From Allosphingosinicella vermicomposti (lineage in GTDB: Bacteria > Pseudomonadota > Alphaproteobacteria > Sphingomonadales > Sphingomonadaceae): a stretch of 64,000 nt of DNA. Location of the stretch: the NCBI RefSeq assembly GCF_003012815.1, contig NZ_PXYJ01000001.1, forward strand, positions 248,001 to 312,000. Direction: 5' to 3'. The position numbers were made by a program, and so were the translations under genes. Shown here piece by piece: positions 48,965-57,874 of the stretch. A model generated the notes under the pieces. That model saw only the letters and a list, made by a program, of their open reading frames with translations. It did not search any database and was not told where the DNA came from. How positions within the stretch are numbered: position 1 is the first letter of the stretch; each line of letters opens with the position of its first letter.

Positions 48965-49305
48965 TCACCCTCTACGGCATCAAGAACTGCGACACGGTGA
49001 AAAAGGCCCGCGCCTGGCTCGACGTGCGCGGCATCGCCTACACGTTTCACGATTACAAGATTGCGGGCGTCGACGAAGCCCAGCTTCGCGCCTGGGTGGA
49101 CAAATTCGGCTGGGAGAAAGTCCTGAACCGTGCGGGCACGACATTCCGAAAGCTTCCCGACGCGGACAAGGAAGGGCTGAACGCAGACAAAGCGGTGACC
49201 TTGATGCAGGCCCAGCCATCGATGATCAAGCGCCCGATACTGGATCTTGGCGACCGCCGGATCGCGGGGTTCAAGCCGGAGATTTACGCCACGACTTTCG
49301 CCTGA
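48961..49305 (+). CDS. ArsC/Spx-family (YffB-type) protein
   Basis: 114-residue thioredoxin-fold protein. The opening [20 protein letters not shown] with single Cys10 and the [20 protein letters not shown]-like middle (here [16 protein letters not shown]) are those of YffB/ArsC-family proteins, which differ from true arsenate reductases. No ars genes are nearby, so an arsenate role is unlikely. It is translationally coupled to guaA by the ATGA overlap. Confidence 0.88.
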   Translation: MITLYGIKNCDTVKKARAWLDVRGIAYTFHDYKIAGVDEAQLRAWVDKFGWEKVLNRAGTTFRKLPDADKEGLNADKAVTLMQAQPSMIKRPILDLGDRRIAGFKPEIYATTFA

Positions 49306-49327
49306 CATCGTCCGGGGGGACGCGCCG

Positions 49328-50188
49328 ATGAACAGTCAAATATTGGCGATCAGCCTGGGGTTGATGTCCGCCGTCACGCTTGCAGCCGCTAATATGTCGG
49401 TAAAGATGGGCAGCGATATCCTCGTCGGGCGCGCGATCTTGTCGCTAAGCGCAGCGCTGCTCATTCTGCCCGCCGCCTTTATCGTGCCCTTACCGGACAC
49501 GGCAACCTGGACGGCGCTGCTGATCGCGATGCCGGCCCATTTCTTCTACCAGATCTGCCTCGTGCAGGCGATGCAGCGGGCCGATCTGTCACTGATTTTC
49601 CCTGTGATGCGCGGTTCGGCCCCTTTGCTCACCGCCCTTTCGGCCTTGCTTTTCCTCAATGAGCAGCTGGCCTCGCTGGCCTGGGCCGGGCTGCTCATGG
49701 CAACCGGCGCCGTTATCGCTTTCGCGCTGCCGCCTCGCGGGAGGGGCTTTCGCGATCATCCTCACGGCGCAGCCTTGCTTTGGGCCCTCGGGACGGCCAT
49801 CGGCATCGCCTTGTACAATGTGGCCGATGCCCGCGGTGTGCGGCTGGCGCACAGCCCCTTCACGTTCATCGTCTGGCTGTTCCTTCTCGATAGCATCCTC
49901 ATCACCGCCGCCGCCACGATCATGCGGAGGGATGCGCTGCGTCAGGCGGTGGCGATGAAGTGGCGTTATGGCGTTGCTGCGGGCGCGCTGTCGATCCTGT
50001 CCTTTGGCGCCGCGCTTTACGCATTCGGCTTGATAGAAGCGGCAAAGGTATCGGCCCTGCGCGAAACGTCGGTCGTGTTCGCGGCGATGATGGGAGCCCT
50101 GTTTCTCGGCGAAGGTTTTGGCCGCCGCCGGATCGTCGCTGCCGGCATATTGGCGACGGGGCTGGTGCGGATGCAGTTCGGCGGATAG
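49328..50188 (+). CDS. EamA/DMT-superfamily transporter
   Basis: 286 residues from ATG 49328 (MNSQILAISLGLMSAVTLAAAN), 22 bp after the previous stop. Two EamA halves with about ten membrane helices; the end of the first half has MRGSAPLLTALSALLFLNEQL and the second has ALRETSVVFAAMMGALFLGEGFGRRR, the paired motif at the end of each EamA repeat. Substrate unknown; members export metabolites or drugs. It ends near a 212-bp gap that holds the short conserved element described at 50252. Confidence 0.87.
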   Translation: MNSQILAISLGLMSAVTLAAANMSVKMGSDILVGRAILSLSAALLILPAAFIVPLPDTATWTALLIAMPAHFFYQICLVQAMQRADLSLIFPVMRGSAPLLTALSALLFLNEQLASLAWAGLLMATGAVIAFALPPRGRGFRDHPHGAALLWALGTAIGIALYNVADARGVRLAHSPFTFIVWLFLLDSILITAAATIMRRDALRQAVAMKWRYGVAAGALSILSFGAALYAFGLIEAAKVSALRETSVVFAAMMGALFLGEGFGRRRIVAAGILATGLVRMQFGG

Positions 50189-50251
50189 CGGGCTGCGCAT
50201 TTTCCTACATCGCCATAATCTGCCATGAAGGCGCGATGATGAATCCGGTTC

Positions 50252-50336
50252 TCACGATCCCCTATCGATCAGCGGAAGTTGATGGCCGGAACCGGCAGTT
50301 GGAAAAACTTGCCAGAGCATCAATTTCATCAACTTT
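50252..50336 (-). other. Conserved short element, copy 1 (possible small ORF or RNA)
   Basis: A 36-bp segment (50301-50336) matches 32 of 36 positions with 57752-57787 in opposite orientation. Read on the minus strand, both copies show a G-rich run, then AAAGTTGATGAA; the ATG opens a peptide MKLMLWQVFP.. (25 codons, 50329 to 50252) here and MKLMLWRVFP.. (12 codons) in the other copy. Two of the four differences are synonymous in that frame. It lies 72 bp before panB on the opposite strand. Whether it is coding, an RNA or a binding site is unresolved. Confidence 0.45.
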
Positions 50337-50400
50337 CCCTCGAAGCGGTTACAGGGTCTGTGGGCCCTGCGACGCTTCGCGCGGCGATAAAGGGTAAGCC

Positions 50401-51258
50401 ATGTCCACCTATATGCTCGACACCGCGACCAGCCGCGCCAATCCGACGCCCGCGCCGATGAAGCGGCTGACCGTTCCCAAAATTCAGGCGATGAAGGGCG
50501 GCGAGCCCATCGTCATGCTCACCGCCTACACGATGCGGATGGCGCAACTGCTCGATCAGCATTGCGACATGCTGCTGGTGGGCGACAGCCTCGCGCAGGT
50601 TATTTACGGTCTGCCTTCCACTGTGCCGGTCACGCTCGACATGATGTGCGCGCATGGGGCGGCCGTGGTGCGGGGATCTTGGCATAGCGTCGTCGTGATC
50701 GACATGCCCTTTGGCTCCTATGAAGCGAGCCCTGAGCAAGCTTTCGAAAGCGCAGCCCGCATCCTCAAGGAAACCGGCGCGGCGGCGGTGAAGCTTGAAG
50801 GCGGGGAGGCGATGGCCGAAACCGTCGCCTTCCTCGTGAAGCGCGGCATTCCGGTCGTCGGCCATGTTGGCCTGACGCCCCAGGCGGTGAACGCGCTCGG
50901 CGGCTATGGCGCGCGCGGCAAGAGCGAGGCGGAGGCGGCGAAAATCCTCGCCGACGCAAAGGCTGTGGCCGATGCGGGCGCGTTTGCGATCGTCCTTGAA
51001 GGCGTGATGGAAGAGATCGCAATTCAGGCGACGCGGGCGATCTCCTGTCCGACGATCGGCATCGGCGCGTCGGCCCAGTGCGACGGGCAGGTTCTAGTGA
51101 TCGATGACATGCTCGGCATGTTCGAGCAGACGGCGCGGTTCGTGAAGAAATATGATGATTTCGCCCAGCATGTTACCGATGCGGCGGCGGCCTATGCGGC
51201 CGAAGTCCGTTCACGCGCCTTCCCGGGCGAGGGTCATATCTACCGGGCCAGGGGTTGA
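50401..51258 (+). CDS. panB: 3-methyl-2-oxobutanoate hydroxymethyltransferase
   Basis: First step of pantothenate synthesis: transfers a hydroxymethyl from methylene-THF to 2-oxoisovalerate. 285 residues with an N-terminal extension before the TIM barrel ([21 protein letters not shown]). Mg-binding and substrate motifs are [11 protein letters not shown] and HDM-type [33 protein letters not shown] and LEGVMEEIA (catalytic Glu) are present. panC is not adjacent. AGGGTAAGCC precedes the ATG. Confidence 0.96.
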   Translation: MSTYMLDTATSRANPTPAPMKRLTVPKIQAMKGGEPIVMLTAYTMRMAQLLDQHCDMLLVGDSLAQVIYGLPSTVPVTLDMMCAHGAAVVRGSWHSVVVIDMPFGSYEASPEQAFESAARILKETGAAAVKLEGGEAMAETVAFLVKRGIPVVGHVGLTPQAVNALGGYGARGKSEAEAAKILADAKAVADAGAFAIVLEGVMEEIAIQATRAISCPTIGIGASAQCDGQVLVIDDMLGMFEQTARFVKKYDDFAQHVTDAAAAYAAEVRSRAFPGEGHIYRARG

Positions 51259-51392
51259 ACGGCCTCTTCCGTTTGGCAGCCAACCCCCTATAGAGTGGCG
51301 GCAGAAGCGGGGCGCGTTCACCCATCCGGCTTTTCGTTCAGGAAGCGGATAGGTGGAGCGCGGCAGACCGCGGCCTGAAATGGAGACGATTC

Positions 51393-52097
51393 TTGGCGCT
51401 CAAGCCCACGGACAATGAATCCTTCTACCGCGAGGTGGATGAGGAGCTTCGCCGCGAACAGCTGACCGGTTTCTGGCGGCGTTACGGCAAGGCTGTGATC
51501 GGCGGTGCGATCATCCTGCTCGTCGTCATCGGCGGCTATCTCTATTGGCAGCATCGCGAGACGGAAAAGGCTGGCGCCCATGCCGAGGCGCTGAACGCCG
51601 CGTTCGACGATCTTCAGGCCGGAAAGCTCAAGGAGGCCGGACCGCGTCTCGACGCGCTGGCGAAGGACGGAACGCCGGGCTATCGCGCCGCGGCCTTGCT
51701 CGCCAAGGCGGACATCGCGATGAGCGAAGGGAAGGACAAGGACGCGATCGCGGGCTTCAAGGCGGTGGCCGAGAATGATGATTTCGCCGCGCCCTATCGC
51801 GAACTGGCCCTCATCCGCTGGACTGCGGCCGAGTTCGATACGCTTCCGCCCGCGCAGGTCGTCGACCGGCTTAAGGGTCTCGCGGTTGCGGGCAATCCCT
51901 GGTTTGGAAGCGCGGGCGAAATGGTTGCCATCGCGCATATGAAACAGAATAAGCCGGAACTGGCCGGGCCGATTTTCGCCGCCATGGCGAAGGACGCGCA
52001 ATTGCCGGATACGATCCGGTCGCGGGCCATCCAGATGGCATCCTCGCTCGGCATCGATGCCGTGCCTGCCGAAGCCGCTGCCAAGGAAGTGAAATGA
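51393..52097 (+). CDS. YfgM-like TPR membrane protein
   Basis: 234 residues starting at TTG 51393, which has GGAGA 7 nt upstream; the nearby ATG at 51380 is out of frame. A short cytoplasmic N-terminus (ESFYREVDEELRREQLTGFWRRYG) precedes one membrane helix (AVIGGAIILLVVIGGYLYW), then a periplasmic helical TPR-like domain (AALLAKADIAMSEGKDKDAI..). This matches YfgM/DUF2133 proteins that associate with SecYEG and periplasmic chaperones. Its start of bamB overlap (4 bp) and order yfgM-bamB-der are the same as in gammaproteobacteria. Confidence 0.88.
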   Translation: MALKPTDNESFYREVDEELRREQLTGFWRRYGKAVIGGAIILLVVIGGYLYWQHRETEKAGAHAEALNAAFDDLQAGKLKEAGPRLDALAKDGTPGYRAAALLAKADIAMSEGKDKDAIAGFKAVAENDDFAAPYRELALIRWTAAEFDTLPPAQVVDRLKGLAVAGNPWFGSAGEMVAIAHMKQNKPELAGPIFAAMAKDAQLPDTIRSRAIQMASSLGIDAVPAEAAAKEVK

Positions 52098-53446
52098 TGA
52101 AGAAGCTGGTCCTGACCGTAACCGCCGCGAGCCTTGTTGCCGGTTGCGGAATCGTAGGCGGAAAGAAGGGTCCGGTGACCCCGACGGTCGGGCAGCGTAT
52201 CCCTGTCCTGTCGTCCGAATCAGGGATCGCCGTCGATCCGGTGCTGGCATCCGTTCCCGTCACACTTCCGGCGGTGACGAACAATACCGACTGGGCGCAG
52301 CCGGGCGGCGGCGCGACCAAATCGCTGGGCCATCTCGCGCTCGGCACAAGCATCGGCCGCGCGTGGACGGCGGAGATTTCCGGCAGCACGCAGCGCACGC
52401 GCCTCGCCGCGGCGCCGGTGGTCGCCAACAATACCGTGTTCGTGATGGACACCGGCGCCACGCTCCGCGCGATCGATGCCGCGACTGGCAGCACGCGCTG
52501 GACCGCGAAGGTCGGTGAAGTGAGCGGCAGCCGCAGCTTCTGGACCGGCGAGAATACCGGCAATAGCGGCGCGGTGTTCGGCGGCGGCGCGAGCTACGAC
52601 AATGGCCGTGTCTACGCGACCAACGGCATTGGCGATGTCGTCGCTTTCGACGCCGCGACCGGCAATCAGCTGTGGAAAGCGCGTCCGGGCGGCCCGCTGC
52701 GCGGAGCTCCGACCATCGCCTATGACAGCGCCTATGTGCTGAGCCAGGATAACCAGCTTTATGCGCTGAACACGGCTGATGGCGCGCTACGCTGGCAGGG
52801 TTCGGGTTCGCTCGAACAGGCCGCTGTGTTTGGCGTCGCGGCCCCGGCTGCCGGTCAGGGTACGGTGGTCGCGGGCTTCTCCTCGGGTGAACTCACGGCT
52901 TTCCGCTATGAAAATGGCCAGCCGGTTTGGGGTGATGCCTTGACGCGCACGTCCATTTCGACGGCGGTCACCAACCTGTCCGACGTCGATGCCGATCCGG
53001 TGATCGACAATGGCCGCGTCTATGCGGTTGGACAGGGTGGCCGCATGGTGGCGATCGATCTCGTCACCGGCCAGCGCCTGTGGGAAATCAATATTGCGGG
53101 CATCTCGACACCTTGGGTGGCGGGCGACTGGATTTATGTCGTGACCGACGACGCCCAGCTCCTTGCCATTGCGCGCGAAACGGGCCGCGTGCGCTGGATG
53201 ACGCAGCTGCCCCGCTACAAAGACGAAGAAGACAAGAAGGGCCCGATCAGCTGGGTCGGCCCGGTCCTTGCCGGGGACCGCCTGATCGTCGCAAGCTCGG
53301 AAGGGCAGATCAGCAACGTGTCGCCGCTCGATGGCGCGATCCAGACGACGGTTGAAACGAAGATGCCGGTGTCGCTGCCTTTGGTCGTGGCGAATAATAC
53401 GCTCTACGTTCTGCACGACAGCGGGAAGCTGACCGCTTGGCGGTAA
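52094..53446 (+). CDS. bamB: Outer-membrane assembly lipoprotein BamB (PQQ-propeller)
   Basis: 450 residues; scaffold of the BAM complex that folds outer-membrane proteins. The lipobox is LVAGC (Cys near residue 18 from ATG 52094; a second ATG at 52097 is equally possible). An eight-bladed PQQ-type propeller follows, with repeated blades such as AIDAATGSTRWTAKVG, AFDAATGNQLWKARPGG, ALNTADGALRWQGSG and AIDLVTGQRLWEIN. Start overlaps the previous stop by 4 bp. A family A palindrome lies just downstream. Confidence 0.93.
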   Translation: MMKKLVLTVTAASLVAGCGIVGGKKGPVTPTVGQRIPVLSSESGIAVDPVLASVPVTLPAVTNNTDWAQPGGGATKSLGHLALGTSIGRAWTAEISGSTQRTRLAAAPVVANNTVFVMDTGATLRAIDAATGSTRWTAKVGEVSGSRSFWTGENTGNSGAVFGGGASYDNGRVYATNGIGDVVAFDAATGNQLWKARPGGPLRGAPTIAYDSAYVLSQDNQLYALNTADGALRWQGSGSLEQAAVFGVAAPAAGQGTVVAGFSSGELTAFRYENGQPVWGDALTRTSISTAVTNLSDVDADPVIDNGRVYAVGQGGRMVAIDLVTGQRLWEINIAGISTPWVAGDWIYVVTDDAQLLAIARETGRVRWMTQLPRYKDEEDKKGPISWVGPVLAGDRLIVASSEGQISNVSPLDGAIQTTVETKMPVSLPLVVANNTLYVLHDSGKLTAWR

Positions 53447-53479
53447 ATAGGTTGTCGAAGACCGGTTCATCTGGACCGG

Positions 53480-53549
53480 GCTTCGACAAGCTCAGCTCTG
53501 GCGAGATGGAGCAAACTTAAAAAGCCGCTAGCCCTGAGCCTGTCGAAGG
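53480..53549. repeat. Family A short palindrome (bamB-der)
   Basis: GCTTCGACAAGCTCAG (53480-53495) and CTGAGCCTGTCGAAGG (53534-53549) form the inverted core; outer arms are diverged. The 171-bp gap contains nothing else recognisable. Confidence 0.75.
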
Positions 53550-53617
53550 GCGTGTGAAGCGAGGCGTTTGCAGAGCCCGCACTTGAATGTCCGGGCTCAC
53601 TCAGGCAGGGCGGGCGG

Positions 53618-54988
53618 ATGCCTAAATTGCCCACCGTCGCCATCGTCGGACGCCCGAATGTCGGGAAATCCACCTTGTTCAACCGCCTGGTTGGCAAGAA
53701 GCTGGCGTTGGTCGACGACCGGCCCGGCGTGACCCGCGACCGGCGGGAGGGTGATGCGATCCTGCTCGGCACCGAATTCCGCATCATCGACACGGCCGGT
53801 TTCGAGGATGAGGATCCCGAAACCCTTCCCGGCCGCATGCGCGCGCAAACCGTCGCCGCGGTGAAGGAAGCGGACGCGGCGCTGTTCGTCATCGACGCCC
53901 GCGCTGGTATCACGCCGCTGGACGAGGAAATCGCGCGCTGGCTGCGGAGCGAAACCACGCCCGTCATCCTCGCGGGCAACAAGGCGGAAGGGAAAGCGGG
54001 CGAAAGCGGCCTTCTCGAAGCTTACTCCCTTGGCCTTGGCGATCCGATCGGGATCAGCGCCGAACATGGCGAGGGCGTTGCCGATCTCTACGAGCAGCTT
54101 GCCCCCTATATCGAGAGGGAGGAGGATCCTTTCGCTGAGGAAGACGTGCCGGAGGAAGACCGGCCGCTGAAGCTCGCCATCGTCGGCCGCCCCAATGCTG
54201 GCAAATCGACGCTGATCAACCGCATCCTGGAGCAGGAACGGCTGATCACCGGCCCGGAAGCTGGAATCACCCGCGATTCCATCGCCATCGACTGGGAATG
54301 GAAGGATGGAGAGGGCAAGGTCCGTCCGGTCCGCCTCATCGACACGGCGGGGATGCGCAAGAAAGCGCGAGTTCAGGACAAGCTCGAAAAGCTGTCGGTC
54401 GCCGATGCCCGCCGTGCGGTGGATTTCGCCGAGGTGGTCGTGCTGCTGCTCGACGGAACCTTGGGGCTGGAGGCGCAGGATTTGCGCATCGCCGATAACG
54501 CGCTGCAGGAAGGCCGGGCGCTCGTTATCGCCATCAACAAGTGGGACGTGGCTGACAATCATTCGAGCCTGTTCCAGGGCATTCGCGCGGCGCTGGAAGA
54601 AGGCCTTTCGCAGGTGCGCGGCGTGCCGCTCATCGCCGTGTCGGCGCGGACAGGGAAAGGCATCGACCAGCTTCTTTCCGCCGCCTTCGAAGTGCGCGAT
54701 ATCTGGTCGCGGCGTGTGTCGACGGGAGAGCTTAATCGCTGGTTCGAACGCGCAGTCGAGAATAATCCGCCGCCTGCGCCCGGAGGCAAGCGGATCAAGC
54801 TGCGCTATATTACCCAGGTGAATACGCGGCCGCCGAGCTTTGTGCTGTTCGGCACGCGCGTGGATGAGCTTCCGGAAAGCTACAAGCGCTATCTCGTGAA
54901 CGGCATCCGCAAGGAACTGGGCTTTGGCGCGGTGCCGGTGCGTCTCCATGCACGGGCGCCGAAGAATCCGTTCGGTGGCGGATCGTGA
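53618..54988 (+). CDS. der: Ribosome-assembly GTPase Der (EngA)
   Basis: 456 residues with two tandem Era-like GTPase domains and a C-terminal KH-like domain; acts in 50S maturation. Domain 1 has GRPNVGKSTLFNRL, DTAGFED and NKAE; domain 2 (from about 185) has GRPNAGKSTLINRIL, DTAGMRKKARV and NKWD. The linker is acidic (REEDPFAEEDVPEEDRP). The C-terminus IKLRYITQVNTRPPSFVLF..PVRLHAR is diagnostic. Its stop overlaps the GTG of the TusA-like gene. Confidence 0.97.
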   Translation: MPKLPTVAIVGRPNVGKSTLFNRLVGKKLALVDDRPGVTRDRREGDAILLGTEFRIIDTAGFEDEDPETLPGRMRAQTVAAVKEADAALFVIDARAGITPLDEEIARWLRSETTPVILAGNKAEGKAGESGLLEAYSLGLGDPIGISAEHGEGVADLYEQLAPYIEREEDPFAEEDVPEEDRPLKLAIVGRPNAGKSTLINRILEQERLITGPEAGITRDSIAIDWEWKDGEGKVRPVRLIDTAGMRKKARVQDKLEKLSVADARRAVDFAEVVVLLLDGTLGLEAQDLRIADNALQEGRALVIAINKWDVADNHSSLFQGIRAALEEGLSQVRGVPLIAVSARTGKGIDQLLSAAFEVRDIWSRRVSTGELNRWFERAVENNPPPAPGGKRIKLRYITQVNTRPPSFVLFGTRVDELPESYKRYLVNGIRKELGFGAVPVRLHARAPKNPFGGGS

Positions 54989-55209
54989 GCGGCGAGGCGC
55001 GTCTTGTCGATGCGCGGGGGATGCTCTGTCCTTGGCCCGTCATGCGCTTGGCACGTGCGGCGCGGGAAACGGGGGGCACGGGAAGCGTCCGCATCCTGGC
55101 CGACGACCCGATCGCACCCAAGGAGATTGCGAGCCTCTGCGCCGAACGCGGCTGGGCGCTGACGCCCGAAGCCGATACGGCCTTTCTGGTTGATTTCAGC
55201 GCTTCGTAA
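54985..55209 (+). CDS. TusA/SirA-like sulfur-carrier protein
   Basis: 74 residues from GTG 54985, overlapping the der stop (GTGA). The family motif is LVDARGMLCPWPVMRLARA, with the sulfur-carrying Cys15 followed by Pro-x-Pro (CPWP). The rest fits the two-layer alpha/beta fold (VRILADDPIAPKEIASLCAERGW). Members move persulfide sulfur for tRNA thiolation or other sulfur transfers; partner proteins are not in this window. Confidence 0.88.
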   Translation: MSGEARLVDARGMLCPWPVMRLARAARETGGTGSVRILADDPIAPKEIASLCAERGWALTPEADTAFLVDFSAS

Positions 55210-55264
55210 CCGCCTATTTACCGCCTTTCCTTAAGGCTGAACCGTTGCAAGGGAGTGTGCGCAT

Positions 55265-55693
55265 TTGGACGTCGAGAGCGAAGCCATTGTCGACTGGGCA
55301 TATTTTTCGCGCACCCGCACCGAACTTGGCGCCAGCTTCGTGCGAATCCTCGGCTATTTTCAGGAGGACGGTGAGAAGGCCGTCGCCCGGATCGAAGACG
55401 GCATGCACCGGCGCGACGCGGCGGCGCTCGTCCTGCCCGCGCACACGCTGAAGACCGAGGCGCGGCAGTTCGGCGCGGAGCCGATCGGCGAAATTGCCGA
55501 ACGAATTGAATTTGCCGCGCGGCGCGCCGTGGAAAGCCGCCTGTTCCCGGATGACCTGCTGCCCTCAGTGGTCCGCCTGCGCCAGCTCTTCAATCAGACG
55601 ATGGCGCTGTTCGCGCAGGAAATGAACCCGCTCGCCCAGCGCCGCCCCGCTTTTGGTCGCGCGCCTACCAACCAGGAATTCGGGCGGATTTAA
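55265..55693 (+). CDS. Stand-alone Hpt phosphotransfer protein
   Basis: 142 residues starting at TTG 55265 (weakly supported; AAGGGAG lies upstream). The Hpt core is helical with FVRILGYFQEDGEKAVARIEDGMHRRD followed by LVLPAHTLKTEARQFGAEPIGEIAERIE, where His60 is the phospho-accepting position (AHxLKxxxxxxGA pattern). The C-terminal tail is Arg/Pro-rich. Since both hybrid kinases in this window lack an Hpt domain, this protein is a candidate relay partner, by inference only. Confidence 0.82.
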   Translation: MDVESEAIVDWAYFSRTRTELGASFVRILGYFQEDGEKAVARIEDGMHRRDAAALVLPAHTLKTEARQFGAEPIGEIAERIEFAARRAVESRLFPDDLLPSVVRLRQLFNQTMALFAQEMNPLAQRRPAFGRAPTNQEFGRI

Positions 55694-55701
55694 GCCAAGG
55701 G

Positions 55702-55786
55702 CCGTCATGCTGAACTTGTTTCAGCATCCATGCCGGCGAAAGCGCGACAGGTGGTTAGATGGACCCTGAAACAAGTTCAGGGTAAC
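55702..55786. repeat. Family B intergenic palindrome
   Basis: CCGTCATGCTGAACTTGTTT..CAGCATCCATG on the left and TGGACCCTGAAACAAGTTC..AGGGTAACG on the right. It separates the convergent Hpt and DUF418 genes. Confidence 0.88.
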
Positions 55787-55794
55787 GCTTTAAT

Positions 55795-57045
55795 CTAAAC
55801 CGCCACAGCCTTTCGCAGCGGCTGGATCTGCCAGCGGGCGAGGCTGCGCCACAACCATTCGAAAGGGCCGTAGGCAAAGCGGTCGAGCCAGGGCTTGGAC
55901 CAAATCAGCATCAGTGCCCACATGGCGATCACCACCAAATAGACCTCTGCTCGGCCAAGATCGCCGTAGAGACCGCCGCCATAGCCGTAGAAGAGGGTGG
56001 AAACGATGATGCTGGTGCCCAGATAATTCGTGAACGCCGCCCGGCCTGCCGCCGCGATGCGATCGACCAGCGCGCCGCCCTGCCGGGTGAGCAGGATGAT
56101 GAGCGCGGCGTGGCCTATGATCATGACTGGCCGAATGGGCGTCACCGCCCCTATCGTCGCGGCCGCCACCGTGGCGGTGTCGAACCCCGACCCTGCGACC
56201 CACGCCGCGATCAGCATGTATAGCGGAATGCTGATCGCATAGCAGATGAGCATCCAGCGGATGTAGCGCCTGTTTTCCCACGCGCCGGTCAGGAAGCCGC
56301 TTTTCAGCGCCGCCATGCCGATCAGCATGTATGCGAGCGTTTCGACACCGAAGAAGAAGATGCCGATGACCATGAAGCTGGTCTGGCCCGCACGGTGCGC
56401 GACGAGGCCGGCATAGCTGCCGTCATGTACCGCAAGATCCTTGGCCAGTTCGGCGGGCGGAAGCGGGCCAACGCCCTGCTTCATCTCGTTCCACTGCGCG
56501 ATGATGTCCGGACTGGCTCCGGGCGCGGAGGCCTGCGCGCTAACCGCAAGGAAACCGGCCGAGAGCATCGCCATCAGGATCGTCTGCACGATGAGAAGGC
56601 CTACCGCCCAGCCGATTAGGCCCTTTACGGGCTTATTGCGAAACAGGAAGACGAGGGCGCCGATCAATGCATATTGGTGAAGGATGTCGCCCCACCAGAC
56701 CAGGAAGAAATGGAGGAGGCCGAACACGAACAACCAGGCCATGCGGCGAAAGTGCACGGAAGTGGGATTTTCACCCTTCGCCGCGGCGCGCTCCACGACG
56801 AGCAGCAGGCTGGCGCCGAACAGAAGCGAGAAAAGGCCACGCATCTTCCCGTCGATCAGCACGAAATTGAACCACCAGGCGATGAGGTCCGCACCTTCCG
56901 TGCAGCCATAGGCAGCCGGGTTTTGGTAGGCGGCCTGGGGCATAGCAAAGGCCAGGATATTCATCGCCAATATGCCCATGACCGCGATGCCGCGCACGAT
57001 ATCGAGCGTCGCAATGCGAGCCTGCGGTTCCGACGCCATCGCCAT
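55795..57045 (-). CDS. DUF418-domain membrane protein
   Basis: 416 residues from the ATG of MAMASEPQARIATLDIVRG, chosen because AGGAGGGG lies about 6 nt upstream; the frame is open nine codons further. Around ten membrane helices; RIATLDIVRGIAVMGILAMNI is the typical opening of DUF418/acyltransferase-like membrane proteins, and the C-terminal DUF418 part includes RAAFTNYLGTSIIVSTLFYGYGGGLYGDL. Function unknown; related proteins are proposed transporters or envelope-modifying enzymes. It faces away from bfr. Confidence 0.85.
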   Translation of the reverse strand: MAMASEPQARIATLDIVRGIAVMGILAMNILAFAMPQAAYQNPAAYGCTEGADLIAWWFNFVLIDGKMRGLFSLLFGASLLLVVERAAAKGENPTSVHFRRMAWLFVFGLLHFFLVWWGDILHQYALIGALVFLFRNKPVKGLIGWAVGLLIVQTILMAMLSAGFLAVSAQASAPGASPDIIAQWNEMKQGVGPLPPAELAKDLAVHDGSYAGLVAHRAGQTSFMVIGIFFFGVETLAYMLIGMAALKSGFLTGAWENRRYIRWMLICYAISIPLYMLIAAWVAGSGFDTATVAAATIGAVTPIRPVMIIGHAALIILLTRQGGALVDRIAAAGRAAFTNYLGTSIIVSTLFYGYGGGLYGDLGRAEVYLVVIAMWALMLIWSKPWLDRFAYGPFEWLWRSLARWQIQPLRKAVAV

Positions 57046-57127
57046 TAACTCCCCTCCTGTTCGACCGGCCATCTATACAGGATGCCGCCCGCTATCACCT
57101 TACTGAAAGTGCGGCGTTGCGGCGGCC

Positions 57128-57607
57128 TCAGCCCTCCGTGGGCTTCGACTGGAGCTGGATGTAATTCTGGATGCCCATGCGTTCGATCATGTCGAACTGC
57201 TTTTCGAGCGTGTCGACATGCTCTTCCTCGCTGGCCAGGATTTCGGCGAAGAGGTCACGACTCACATAATCGCGGACGCTCTCGCAATGGGCGATAGCGC
57301 CTTTGAGTTGAACCACGGCCTCCCGCTCCAGCTCCAGATCGGCCTTCAGCACTTCCTCAACCGTTTCACCGATGCGAAGGCGGCCGAGCAATTGGAAGTT
57401 GGGAAGGCCATCGAGGAACAATACACGCTCCGAAAGGCGGTCGGCGTGCTTCATCTCGTCGATCGACTCATGCCGCTCATATTCGGCAAGGCGCTGGATG
57501 CCCCAATGGTCGAGCAGACGGTAATGAAGCCAATATTGATTGACGGCGGTAAGCTCGTTCCTCAGCGCCTCATTCAATAATTCGATGACGCGATCGTCGC
57601 CCTTCAT
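57128..57607 (-). CDS. bfr: Bacterioferritin
   Basis: 159-residue subunit of the 24-mer haem-containing iron store. ATG 57607 (MKGDDRVIELLNEAL) is chosen over 57619 because GGAG sits in front of it and because it places every known site in register: ferroxidase ligands Glu18, Glu51, His54, Glu94, Glu127 and His130, Tyr25, and the haem-axial Met52. All are present, so the protein should be a complete, haem-binding ferroxidase-type subunit. The bfd gene lies 267 bp upstream on the same strand. Confidence 0.96.
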   Translation of the reverse strand: MKGDDRVIELLNEALRNELTAVNQYWLHYRLLDHWGIQRLAEYERHESIDEMKHADRLSERVLFLDGLPNFQLLGRLRIGETVEEVLKADLELEREAVVQLKGAIAHCESVRDYVSRDLFAEILASEEEHVDTLEKQFDMIERMGIQNYIQLQSKPTEG

Positions 57608-57751
57608 GGCCGTCTCCATAATTGAGGCGGCATTGTATCAGTCGAGCTGGCTTTTCACAGCGGAAAATGGCTCATCTCCGGGAAAAATGGCGCTGCATCT
57701 GCCAGTCATTCGCAGGCATGCGGGCCGCGAGTGACACGCATTTTCCCGGGC

Positions 57752-57797
57752 AAAGTTGATGAAGTTGATGCTGTGGCGCGTTTTTCCAAAACCTTAA
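57752..57797 (+). other. Conserved short element, copy 2 (possible small ORF or RNA)
   Basis: Plus-strand copy of the element at 50252, between bfd and bfr but antisense to them. AAAGTTGATGAAGTTGATG contains the ATG (57759) of a 12-codon frame MKLMLWRVFPKP ending at TAA 57797; a 12-bp perfect palindrome CTTAAGCTTAAG (57793-57804) covers the stop. A longer alternative frame (KVDEVDAVARFSK..TSAD) also aligns without gaps to the other copy. The rest of the 267-bp gap shows no gene. Confidence 0.45.
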
Positions 57798-57874
57798 GCT
57801 TAAGACGGACGAGCGCGGATAGCGGATAAGAAAGAGCCACCCATGATGGCATTTTGCGGCGCTGTAGGAAAGCC

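Noticed and set aside
48961-49305. ArsC-family protein as an arsenate-resistance gene
   Set aside because: The motif is of the YffB/Spx type and there are no arsB, acr3 or arsR genes nearby.
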